IMG/VR virus record: IMGVR_UViG_3300009085_000059
Location: 1-34,996 of that record
Source: a virus
Reading direction: 5' to 3' (one strand)
DNA: 34,996 nt
Under the pieces are notes generated by a model. It made no database searches and had not been told where the DNA came from. It worked only from the letters and a program-made list of their open reading frames with translations. Of this stretch, positions 25,720-31,599 are shown piece after piece. The position numbers were made by a program, and so were the translations under genes. Numbering within the stretch: position 1 is the first letter of the stretch; each line of letters opens with the position of its first letter.

Positions 25720-25741
25720 CCCACTGCCATGTGGCAGTGGG
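25720..25741. terminator. Hairpin between two leftward genes
   Basis: CCCACTGCC (25720-25728) and GGCAGTGGG (25733-25741) form a perfect 9-bp stem with a 4-base loop. The leftward side has no T run but TTAAATACTACTACAATG, i.e. the leader of the next gene. It may be an attenuator or an mRNA-stabilising end rather than a full terminator. Confidence 0.55.
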
Positions 25742-25750
25742 TGTGAGTGG

Positions 25751-26068
25751 TTAGAAAGGTAGATCCTCTTCAGGTTTTGCGGCGGGTGCAGGTGTGTTAC
25801 TTGGCGTTGATGGCTGCTGTTTTGGCGCAACAGGCGTAACCCCCTCTGACCAAACAACTTTTCCATTTGCAACAAAGTAGCGTTCTTTTTTTGCTTCTTT
25901 TTGCTCTTTTGTCTGAGATACCCACGCGCTGACATTTTGCCCGTAATTATCCATTTTATCCCCCTGCGAAACGGTTAATGATACTCCTTTTTCGCTTTTT
26001 TGCTCAACTGTTGAGAGCAATGTTTTTAGTGTTTCGGCCTTAATCCAAATAGTTGAAAGTGTTGACAT
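25751..26068 (-). CDS. Small protein with SSB-like acidic tip (EEDLPF)
   Basis: A 105-residue protein. Residues 1-75 contain IWIKAETLKTLLSTVEQKSE, then GVSLTVSQGD and NVSAWVSQTKEQKEAKKERY; the C-terminus is a Pro/Ala-rich linker ending EEDLPF, very close to the DDDIPF tip by which single-strand binding proteins recruit partners. It lies 3 bases after the exonuclease gene in a recombination operon. It lacks an evident full-length SSB OB fold, so it may be a small or divergent DNA-binding partner. Function inferred. Confidence 0.65.
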   Translation of the reverse strand: MSTLSTIWIKAETLKTLLSTVEQKSEKGVSLTVSQGDKMDNYGQNVSAWVSQTKEQKEAKKERYFVANGKVVWSEGVTPVAPKQQPSTPSNTPAPAAKPEEDLPF

Positions 26069-26071
26069 AAT

Positions 26072-26842
26072 TTATTTGTTTAGTGTTGTTGATATTGGAA
26101 CTCCTAATAATAGATAATCATTGATGGCCTTTTCACCACGCTCGACACGGTCGTAAAGCCAGTCAATGTAAGAAGTATCACGGTATATCTCAGTGAAAGC
26201 GACATCTTTGGGGCTTCGCCTGCGTGGGTCAAATGATCCGAAGAGGCAAAAATCAGCATCCTCATTATTCATCAAGTGCGCCTGCCATTGTGGATAATAT
26301 TTGTGTTTGGCATCAATGCCTCCCGTCAATATCATCTGCACATTTTTTTCGTGTATCAGCGGATCAGCAGGGCATTTAATTTCAGTGACAAACTTTTTCT
26401 TTTGCGCTGTCAACACGCCAACTCCGTCAACAGACCCCCCGAAATATGGTATTTTTGGATTGATTGAAAAACTGGTTTCTGATATTTTCACACCAAATAT
26501 TTCGCTTATCCGTTCACGTGCAACGGGTTCGTTTTTTTCGCCCCATTGGCACTGCCAAAACTCCTTGTGCATAATTGAGTCCAAATACATCTCAATACCC
26601 TCATCAGTCATTGACCGTTCAACGGCCAATTTTGCAAGGTAATTGATCGCAGTTACGCCAAATTCAGCCCCTTTAGTCCCTGCGGTGACGTAATCAATCA
26701 TCCCTGAGGCAGTAAATTTTCCCAGCCGCGACTGGAACCATTCGCGGCTCTTTTGTTCAGCCTCAACGCGCTCAACTGTTTTTTCAGATGGTTTTGCGGT
26801 GGCTGCGAGGTCGGTAAGATAATCATCAAATAACTCGCTCAT
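26072..26842 (-). CDS. Lambda-type exonuclease (YqaJ-like recombinase)
   Basis: A 256-residue 5'-3' exonuclease of the YqaJ/lambda Exo family, which resects double-strand ends to feed an annealing protein. Motifs: SREWFQSRLGKFTAS (residues 32-46), the helix with GEKNEPVARE (101-110, Glu105), GGSVDG (Asp139) and EIKCP (Glu154, Lys156), the D-ExK active site. It overlaps the annealing protein gene by 4 bases, a pairing known from Red-like systems. Confidence 0.92.
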   Translation of the reverse strand: MSELFDDYLTDLAATAKPSEKTVERVEAEQKSREWFQSRLGKFTASGMIDYVTAGTKGAEFGVTAINYLAKLAVERSMTDEGIEMYLDSIMHKEFWQCQWGEKNEPVARERISEIFGVKISETSFSINPKIPYFGGSVDGVGVLTAQKKKFVTEIKCPADPLIHEKNVQMILTGGIDAKHKYYPQWQAHLMNNEDADFCLFGSFDPRRRSPKDVAFTEIYRDTSYIDWLYDRVERGEKAINDYLLLGVPISTTLNK

Positions 26843-27465
26843 GATAGCATTTCTTTGAGTTCTTTCAACATCTGCATAGCACGCTCATTTGTTGTGAACA
26901 ACTCTTTATTTAGCCTATGCAGGTCGTATAATAGGCCAACACTTGACCGGCTTTTGTTGCAAAAATTATTCAGGGCATCAACGTCGTATTTATTGATCGA
27001 TACCTTGCCGTCCTCAGATTTGTAATCGCTACCTGAAACAACCATTTTTACCGATTGCATTTGGTCAAGATGACGTCCAATGCCCCAGTTTTTTGAAGCA
27101 CGGGTAAATGCATTTGATGCAGTTGTTTTGTCGTAATGTGATTTGCGCTCAATGTCAGATGATTTTTCCCTAACGGTTTTGTTCATCTCCATTGCGCCGC
27201 CTGCGTTTTGCTTAAACACCCAATCAGATTCAACATTGAGTCCAATTGTGCAAAACAAAATGCCTCCCAGATTGGCATATTCGCAGCTCCATCCGTCAAC
27301 TTCGCACACGTGATCCAAAATCTCTTTACATTGCCCATGCTCATAATAAGGGATAAAGATTGCCACGCCTGCATTTACAGTTTGAGGCTTCCAACATGGT
27401 TCGATCCCTAAGCTAGCGTGAAAGCTTGGATCAGACAACTTGCCTAAATCTTTTTTTTCCATCAT
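26839..27465 (-). CDS. Rad52/Sak-like single-strand annealing protein
   Basis: A 208-residue protein whose core matches the Rad52-like phage annealases: a segment ILDHVCEVDGWSCEYANLGG (49-68) forming the beta-hairpin region, and KTTASNAFTRASKNWGIGRHL-type helix (113-133), a hallmark of the family. It would coat resected ends and anneal them. The exonuclease gene overlaps it. The leader is AAAAACTACT directly before ATGATG. Confidence 0.82.
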   Translation of the reverse strand: MMEKKDLGKLSDPSFHASLGIEPCWKPQTVNAGVAIFIPYYEHGQCKEILDHVCEVDGWSCEYANLGGILFCTIGLNVESDWVFKQNAGGAMEMNKTVREKSSDIERKSHYDKTTASNAFTRASKNWGIGRHLDQMQSVKMVVSGSDYKSEDGKVSINKYDVDALNNFCNKSRSSVGLLYDLHRLNKELFTTNERAMQMLKELKEMLS

Positions 27466-27509
27466 AGTAGTTTTTAACGCCCGTTAGACCGATAGCGCAG
27501 CCGTGTATT

Positions 27510-27689
27510 TTAACAATCGTAATGCCTTGCAACAAATGCGGCAAACATCATCAGCACACCTAACACGGCTTGCCATGGGTTGACACCGGATGCCAGAAAG
27601 CAAACGATTGAGATAATGAAGAATAATACTGATAAATGCGTCATCGCGTATTTGACGCACATTATTAAAAAGTCGAGTAGTTTGATCAT
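27510..27689 (-). CDS. Small two-segment membrane protein, 59 residues
   Basis: A 59-residue protein, MIKLLDFLIM... to ...HYDC, with hydrophobic parts around residues 17-33 (THLSVLFFIISIVCFLA) and 40-53 (QAVLGVLMMFAAFV). Its ATG overlaps the TGA of the upstream gene (ATGA), and the leader AAAAACTACAACAATG before it is read in the upstream gene as its last codons. The next gene starts 44 bases on. Function unknown. Confidence 0.65.
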   Translation of the reverse strand: MIKLLDFLIMCVKYAMTHLSVLFFIISIVCFLASGVNPWQAVLGVLMMFAAFVARHYDC

Positions 27690-28081
27690 TGTTGTAGTTT
27701 TTCGAGGTTTGCAGCTAATAAAATGACATCATCCTTGTGGTAATGAACTAATCTCGCATGTACTTGCTTAGTTCTTACTTTTGCTTTACTTGCCAAAATA
27801 TAGAACTTGTACGCGCTAATTTTCAACACATTCAATACCTGAGCAAGTGTAAGCCATGTATTTTGGCTGTCTAATTCCGTTTTTATCTCGGTAATTACCG
27901 AGCTTGATGATTTAATTTCAAGCGGGCTTCTTAGTTGGTCAAATTGTGATTTTGCTTTGAAATAAAGGTCTTTAATGTCTTGCCCTGTCATGTCGATAGC
28001 CTCTGATTTGCCGTCTAAAAAGCCGGTTATTTCAAAGATGTGATCTTCAAATAGATTTGCTTTTTTGATTTTTACTTCCAT
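27686..28081 (-). CDS. HTH-containing early protein of unknown function
   Basis: A 131-residue protein. N-terminal part (FEITGFLDGKSEAIDMTGQD) and a helical middle; residues 76-125 look like a DNA-binding helix-turn-helix of the HTH_17/excisionase type (WLTLAQVLNVLKISAYKFYI, then VHYHKDDVILLA). It may be a regulator or a DNA-replication accessory. Leader AAAACTACAACAATGG. Confidence 0.55.
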   Translation of the reverse strand: MEVKIKKANLFEDHIFEITGFLDGKSEAIDMTGQDIKDLYFKAKSQFDQLRSPLEIKSSSSVITEIKTELDSQNTWLTLAQVLNVLKISAYKFYILASKAKVRTKQVHARLVHYHKDDVILLAANLEKLQQ

Positions 28082-28146
28082 TGTTGTAGTTTTAAGTTAT
28101 ATTTGTGTTGTAGGTTTACCTAGTGTATGCCACCTTCAAAGGTTTT

Positions 28147-28171
28147 GGGGGCTGAACCCGAATCAGCCCCC
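28147..28171. terminator. GC-rich hairpin within the recombination operon leader
   Basis: GGGGGCTGA (28147-28155) pairs with TCAGCCCCC (28163-28171), 9 bp, loop ACCCGAA. A T-rich tail (GTATTTTTATG) follows only in the rightward direction; leftward it is followed by AAAACC. It could end stray rightward transcripts or stabilise leftward mRNA. The 96-base gap (28082-28177) also has TAGGTTTACCTA at about 28113-28124, an inverted-repeat operator candidate. Confidence 0.55.
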
Positions 28172-28177
28172 GTATTT

Positions 28178-28369
28178 TTATGCTAAAATTAAGTTTGACA
28201 TTTTGCAAACCATTTGATCCATTATAGGGCTGCTTAGTGAGTCTTTTGTTAATTTGTGCCACATGCTTTCATCTGTTGTGCAAGTGGCCACAATGCCCCC
28301 GTGAATAGATGTAATGGTGTGGATTTTATTTCCTGTGTTTACGTGTTTAACTTTGCTTCCGATTTCCAT
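28178..28369 (-). CDS. Small SH3-like protein of unknown function
   Basis: A 63-residue protein beginning MEIGSKVKHVNTGNKIHTIT, the pattern of a small SH3/KOW-like beta barrel (G-x-V-x-H...), with an end rich in Met. First gene of the leftward recombination operon, about 30 bases after its promoter. Leader AAAAACTACAACAAATGG. Confidence 0.5.
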   Translation of the reverse strand: MEIGSKVKHVNTGNKIHTITSIHGGIVATCTTDESMWHKLTKDSLSSPIMDQMVCKMSNLILA

Positions 28370-28400
28370 TTGTTGTAGTTTTTAGTGTTTTTCTATACTT

Positions 28401-28445
28401 CAAAGATACACCAAACAATAACACCAAAGAGTTAACTAATGTTAA
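28401..28445 (-). promoter_or_regulatory. Early promoter P1 with paired GTTAA operator
   Basis: Reading leftward, TTTG (28428-28425), a 16-base spacer and TATCTTTG (28408-28401), an exact Bacteroidota -33/-7 pair; a 'GTGTATCTTT' context and TATAGAAA follow. Upstream, GTTAA occurs on the plus strand at 28431-28435 and 28441-28445, one helical turn apart. The gene start is about 31 bases downstream. Confidence 0.75.
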
Positions 28446-28467
28446 AAGATTTGGGTTTGGTGTTAAA

Positions 28468-28567
28468 AATATCCCAAACACCGCCCTCGTCTAAAGCGAT
28501 GGATCAACCTTTGTTTAACGTCGGTGTCGAGCGTTCCCGATTACTAGATATTGGCATTTGGGATATT
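28468..28567. repeat. Spaced 11-bp inverted repeat in an early intergenic region
   Basis: AATATCCCAAA (28468-28478) and TTTGGGATATT (28557-28567) are exact reverse complements. A further TTTGGG at 28450-28455 can pair with CCCAAA 28473-28478. The stretch 28370-28690 between two leftward units otherwise holds promoter P1, a terminator and two short rightward frames (see below). Confidence 0.7.
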
Positions 28568-28592
28568 AAAAAAAGGGGTGAAAAGCACCCCT
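28568..28592 (-). terminator. Rho-independent terminator, leftward
   Basis: Leftward, AGGGGTG (28592-28586) pairs with CACCCCT (28580-28574), 7 bp, loop CTTTT, followed by seven T's (28574-28568 on the plus strand A run). It ends the transcript of the upstream small-protein operon before promoter P1. Confidence 0.8.
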
Positions 28593-28607
28593 CCTAAACC
28601 TACTACA

Positions 28608-28679
28608 ATGAAGAAATCCAAAAAAATCACGCATATAGACACGCGCTTTAATCTTATCAAATGTAGTAAATGTTTTTGA
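28608..28679 (+). CDS. Possible rightward 23-residue peptide with shared early leader
   Basis: MKKSKKITHIDTRFNLIKCSKCF, a Lys-rich peptide ending in Cys-x-x-Cys. It is preceded by AAACCTACTACAATG, the same leader as the leftward early genes, but on the other strand. No rightward promoter is visible, so translation is uncertain. Confidence 0.3.
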   Translation: MKKSKKITHIDTRFNLIKCSKCF

Positions 28680-28690
28680 CACGTGCAACT

Positions 28691-28894
28691 TTAAAGTTCG
28701 TTAATTACACCATCACCAATAATTAAGAGCCTGTCTTCATCAAAATACTGTTTTTCTGGTAGTTTACCGTCTTTGTCAATAACAGGTTGAACCCCGTACT
28801 GGTCACTTCCTGTTAAATAGATGTGTTTTGATTCTGCGATTCCATAGAAGCCAGACACTTTGTCCTTAACCTCTCGTCCTAAAATTTTTTCCAT
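28691..28894 (-). CDS. Small early protein of unknown function
   Basis: A 67-residue protein with GREVKDKVSGFYGIAESKHI followed by QYGVQPVIDKDGKLPE and a closing FDEDRLLIIGDGVI. The layout resembles a common small phage protein seen in many genomes, with no known function that I can name. Ends the leftward unit before its terminator. Confidence 0.65.
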   Translation of the reverse strand: MEKILGREVKDKVSGFYGIAESKHIYLTGSDQYGVQPVIDKDGKLPEKQYFDEDRLLIIGDGVINEL

Positions 28895-28936
28895 TGCATT
28901 TACTGGGTTTTACAAAGCCGCCCAAGGCGTATATTA

Positions 28937-29134
28937 TCAATCTTCAAAATAAAAGTTGCCTTCTTTATTTGGTTTGATTGGGCGAGTTGTAAAGCAGTGG
29001 TTAACGCCTGACAACTGGCTGATCTCGTCACGCAATAACTCGATACCTGTTATTTCAGCTTCTGATTCTTCAGCTTCAAATATGATCGACGGGTGTGATG
29101 ATATCGTGGTGCATTTTGTAATATAGTGGTTCAT
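28937..29134 (-). CDS. Small early protein of unknown function
   Basis: A 65-residue acidic protein (EAEESEAEITGIELLRDEIS). ATG 29134 is chosen because it overlaps (ATGA) the TGA of the preceding membrane-protein frame; longer starts at 29146 and 29167 would run into that frame. No family recognised. Confidence 0.55.
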   Translation of the reverse strand: MNHYITKCTTISSHPSIIFEAEESEAEITGIELLRDEISQLSGVNHCFTTRPIKPNKEGNFYFED

Positions 29135-29272
29135 CGTGCGTCGCATTGATGGTAAAGGGCTTCCCAATTATGGGCGGCGGCTTCGGCTGCTTTGGCTCTA
29201 AGAACTAATGAGACAAAGCAAGTAATTATTATGACGCAAAAAATAGCGGTAATAACAATGTTTTTTTTTCAT
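29131..29272 (-). pseudogene. Membrane peptide gene split by a nine-A run (46 codons if one A is removed)
   Basis: ATG 29272 overlaps the stop of the upstream gene (ATGA), and the frame ending at TGA 29131-29133 overlaps the next ATG (ATGA). The two parts are out of frame by one base at AAAAAAAAA (29261-29269 on the plus strand T run). With eight A's the product would be a 46-residue single-pass membrane protein, MKKNIVITAIFC... then VSLVLRAKAAEAAAHNWEAL and ...HQCDAR. As read, the frame stops after 24 residues. Sequencing error, true mutation or slippage are all possible. Confidence 0.6.
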
Positions 29273-29700
29273 GATTTCAAATTTTTAGTTGTGTAAAATT
29301 CAATTCCTATGTGATGAGGTATGCACTGGCAGATGAATCCGTATATTTCCGCAAACACCTGCACATCAATAGCGTGCAACTTGTCACCGTTTTCGAGCAT
29401 AAACTCATTGACATACATAGCGTCTTCGGTGGCGCGTGGGTCGAGTGTGCGGGCTACAAGGTCGCCCATAATAAGACCTAACAACCTAATGTGTGAGTTG
29501 ATGGTGTCTTTTATCCCATCTCTTAATCTATTGCGCAATGGTTCGGTAGAGATCGGAAATTTAACCGATCGATCTAATCTGCCAAGCAATTGATAATAAT
29601 TTAATCTGATTGGTGTTGCAGTTGGAACTAAGGCAAATTTTCCGTCAAAAGGTACACCGTCTAAGTTTTTAAGGGGACAAGCGTCTGAATTGTTTTTCAT
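29269..29700 (-). CDS. Early protein of unknown function, 143 residues
   Basis: A 143-residue mostly helical protein: LRDGIKDTINSHIRLLGLIM, then LDPRATEDAMYVNEFMLENG and IYGFICQCIPHHIGIEFYTT. No catalytic motif is visible. It sits 5 bases after the 66-residue gene and overlaps the split membrane-peptide gene. Function unknown. Confidence 0.6.
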   Translation of the reverse strand: MKNNSDACPLKNLDGVPFDGKFALVPTATPIRLNYYQLLGRLDRSVKFPISTEPLRNRLRDGIKDTINSHIRLLGLIMGDLVARTLDPRATEDAMYVNEFMLENGDKLHAIDVQVFAEIYGFICQCIPHHIGIEFYTTKNLKS

Positions 29701-29705
29701 GGCAG

Positions 29706-29906
29706 TTAGTCTATATATGCGTTAATTTCCATGATCCAACCGCGCGAATCTGTATCGTCGGCAAACCATTGTTGAATGGTTTTGTTTTCGGGGTCAAGAG
29801 CGCTAATGTAGTACCCGCGCTCATCTTCCAATTTGTAAATATCATTCATAATCATTGACCCGACAGGGGCAAAATTGAAAATCTGGATAAATCGTTCTTT
29901 TGTCAT
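29706..29906 (-). CDS. Small early protein of unknown function, 66 residues
   Basis: A 66-residue acidic protein: FAPVGSMIMNDIYKLEDERG then NKTIQQWFADDTDSRGW. Clear leader AAAACCTACTACAATG. No family recognised. Confidence 0.6.
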   Translation of the reverse strand: MTKERFIQIFNFAPVGSMIMNDIYKLEDERGYYISALDPENKTIQQWFADDTDSRGWIMEINAYID

Positions 29907-29967
29907 TGTAGTAGGTTTTGATAGTTATACCTCAAAAAAGGGGGTTAGGTTGCGTTTAAAGTGTTAA

Positions 29968-30234
29968 TTATTGTGAAATGATTTGGCCTTCTCCAAGAAC
30001 CACTTTTCTATTGTTTGGTAAAAATTTTACCAGTACTGATTTAGCTTCGCAGTTGTCGTATCGCTTTAGAAAAACGGCTTCTTTAATTCCCCTCGTGGTT
30101 GACACGTGGATAATATCCCCAGCCCTCAAACCATTCAAATACTTCTTTCTCTTCTTCAAATAATTCCTTTTCCCAATCCAAAGCCCAATCCCTAGTATTG
30201 CGCAAAATGTCAAAATAGTTACAAATGTTGTCAT
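29968..30234 (-). CDS. Membrane-anchored protein with SH3-like domain
   Basis: An 88-residue protein with an N-terminal membrane segment (TFVTILTFCAILGIGLWIGK), a basic stop-transfer (RNYLKKRKKYL) and a small beta domain (GDIIHVSTTRGIKEAVFLKR) like KOW/SH3 barrels. Its start overlaps the VRR-NUC stop (ATGA). Function unknown. Confidence 0.6.
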   Translation of the reverse strand: MTTFVTILTFCAILGIGLWIGKRNYLKKRKKYLNGLRAGDIIHVSTTRGIKEAVFLKRYDNCEAKSVLVKFLPNNRKVVLGEGQIISQ

Positions 30235-30641
30235 GATTCTAAGATTTTATCAATTATTGATTTAAACATTTCAAAGTCTTCATTTATCTTGTAATAAATT
30301 GCCCCGTGTGCTTCCATCTTTAAACGCCATTTTTTTTGTGCTGTTGAAAGGGAGCCTGTTACGGTCTTCATTTCAAGGCAATAAAACTGGTTTTTCCAAA
30401 ACATTTGCAAGTCACTAACGCCTGCAATTACTCCTAACGCCTTGTTTTTAGCACCTTCGCGCTTGTTTTTTGAGTTGTTATTTATTGCCCAAATATGATC
30501 TTCAGTTTCCGGCCTTTCATTATGTGCCCAGAATATACATTTGGCTTGAAAAGAAGCCTCGGCATATACACGGGGCTTCTTTTCTCTTATTGCTTGCTGT
30601 TGAGCGGGGGTGATCGTTACTATAGCTGTTTGGCGTTGCAT
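30231..30641 (-). CDS. VRR-NUC domain nuclease
   Basis: A 136-residue nuclease-like protein. The VRR-NUC core is clear: GVSDL (74-78), a hydrophobic strand, then LEMK (Glu90, Lys92), followed by TGSLSTAQKKWRLKMEAHGA and IYYKI, as in G-x-P/S-D...ExK-LS-x-x-Q proteins. Such single-domain enzymes in phages act on branched or ended DNA in recombination and packaging; target here unknown. Start overlaps the preceding stop by one base (TAATG). Confidence 0.85.
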   Translation of the reverse strand: MQRQTAIVTITPAQQQAIREKKPRVYAEASFQAKCIFWAHNERPETEDHIWAINNNSKNKREGAKNKALGVIAGVSDLQMFWKNQFYCLEMKTVTGSLSTAQKKWRLKMEAHGAIYYKINEDFEMFKSIIDKILES

Positions 30642-30817
30642 TATTTAGATTCTTCTATAATTGTTGTGTACTCTAATTTAAACCCTTTTGTATTGCCAAA
30701 CTTTTTCTTTAATTGCGCCAAGCATGCTCTTTTTGTTTTATCATAATACGAATAAACTTGCCCGTTGTAATACTCAGCTCTTAACTTGATTTCAGTGTTT
30801 GTTTTTGAAGTTGTCAT
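30641..30817 (-). CDS. Small early protein, 58 residues
   Basis: A 58-residue Lys/Tyr-rich protein starting MTTSKTNTEIKLRAEYYNGQ and ending TTIIEESK. The leader is ACTTACTACTATG, and its stop overlaps the VRR-NUC start, so it is first in that operon, 35 bases after promoter P2. Function unknown. Confidence 0.65.
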   Translation of the reverse strand: MTTSKTNTEIKLRAEYYNGQVYSYYDKTKRACLAQLKKKFGNTKGFKLEYTTIIEESK

Positions 30818-30851
30818 AGTAGTAAGTGTTTATTTGTTTATTTCTATATTG

Positions 30852-30897
30852 TAAAGATACACCGGATTTACATACCGTGAAAGTTAATAAATGTTAA
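30852..30897 (-). promoter_or_regulatory. Early promoter P2 with paired GTTAA operator
   Basis: Leftward TATCTTTA (30859-30852) in the same GTGTATCTTT context as P1; TTTC 19 bases upstream stands for -33. GTTAA repeats on the plus strand at 30883 and 30893, again 10 bases apart and at the same distance as in P1. TATAGAAA lies downstream in both. Confidence 0.7.
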
Positions 30898-30906
30898 TAA
30901 TACAGT

Positions 30907-30941
30907 TAACTATATCCTTCCGGATTAGCTGGATATAGTTA
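30907..30941. terminator. Hairpin downstream of the cassette-like block
   Basis: TAACTATATCC (30907-30917) pairs with GGATATAGTTA (30931-30941), 11 bp with a 13-base loop. It could terminate leftward transcription from the accessory genes before P2, though no T run follows; it may also be part of a degenerate recombination site (GTTAAC at 30905-30910, GTTAGCT at 30958-30964). Confidence 0.5.
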
Positions 30942-30957
30942 TTGATGTTATATTGGT

Positions 30958-30966
30958 GTTAGCTGC
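30958..30966 (-). repeat. Cassette-like end E1 (GTTAGCTGC)
   Basis: The stop of the HAD gene lies within GCAGCTAAC (leftward), similar to the end of the other accessory genes. A partner copy at the other side of this gene was not found, so this end is a weak case. Confidence 0.35.
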
Positions 30967-31525
30967 AACCGCAAGAAAGCACCTCGATAGCTTTGTGCGT
31001 TTGTTCGAGAGTTAAACCTTCAAATGAATCACAGCAGATAAAATTGTCTTTATGTTCTAAAAGCATATCGGAATCATCATCTAAAATTACATAGTTCCAG
31101 TCTTTGCCTAATTTCTTTCTATTCCAATCTTTGCCGTTATTTGAATGAATATTGGTGTCAATCCATTGTTTAATCTCAACGCCTCGTGGAATTGATAAAT
31201 GAATACCTTTTTCAATATAATGGTAAGCTCGAATAGTTATACCTACAATTTCATCACAGAATTTAAAACCATGTTCTTTCATGTGTTCAATTGTGCTTTC
31301 CAAAGTATGTTTTCGCCAGCTACTACTAATCACTATTTTTGCACCTGTTTTTTCAATTATCATTCCGAGTAAATCTTGTTTTTCAGGTGTCAATCCCCAC
31401 ATACCATCTTCTAAAGTATTAGGTGTAGCAATTACTCCGTCAATATCGAGAAAGATAAAACGGCAGCAGCTAACACCGTGTATAAAACATGGTGGGGTTT
31501 CTGCGTTATTTAAAGTTTCGTTCAT
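30959..31525 (-). CDS. HAD-like phosphatase (HAD_SAK_1-like, RNA repair related)
   Basis: A 188-residue protein of the HAD superfamily. Motif I FLDIDGVIAT (Asp nucleophile, about 29-38), motif II ISSSWR (about 66-71), and a C-terminal VILDDDSD (acidic motif, about 146-153). This compact set fits the HAD domain of 'Swiss Army Knife' RNA-repair proteins, often found alone in phages, where it may remove terminal phosphates. Accessory gene in the cassette-like block; A/T-rich. Residues 1-25 are Cys-rich and may be start-choice noise. Confidence 0.72.
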   Translation of the reverse strand: MNETLNNAETPPCFIHGVSCCRFIFLDIDGVIATPNTLEDGMWGLTPEKQDLLGMIIEKTGAKIVISSSWRKHTLESTIEHMKEHGFKFCDEIVGITIRAYHYIEKGIHLSIPRGVEIKQWIDTNIHSNNGKDWNRKKLGKDWNYVILDDDSDMLLEHKDNFICCDSFEGLTLEQTHKAIEVLSCGCS

Positions 31526-31569
31526 TCTATTAAGTTATTTGTATTTTGATAGTTAGATGGTTTCTATCC

Positions 31570-31599
31570 CACCACGTTTCATACACAACACGTTGTGCG
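31570..31599 (-). repeat. Cassette-like site E2, half-site (GTTGTGCG end)
   Basis: GTTGTGCGTA (31592-31601) is the reverse complement of TACGCACAAC at 31868-31877, so the ends around the gene between them match. The left half-arm (ACACAACACGTTGTG and CATACAC-like part) resembles E3, but the second half of the palindrome is missing. Confidence 0.5.

Noticed and set aside
25705-25935. Longer N-terminus for the 157-residue protein
   Set aside because: It would read the hairpin and the SSB-tip gene in another frame; the leader at 25704 marks the real start.
28439-28597. Rightward 52-codon frame (MLKDLGLVLKISQTPPSSKA...)
   Set aside because: It runs through promoter P1's operator and the terminator, has no leader like its neighbours and its residues look like translated regulatory DNA.
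28937-29167. Start at 29167 for the acidic early protein
   Set aside because: Would extend into the membrane-peptide frame; the ATGA overlap at 29134 is the usual junction here.
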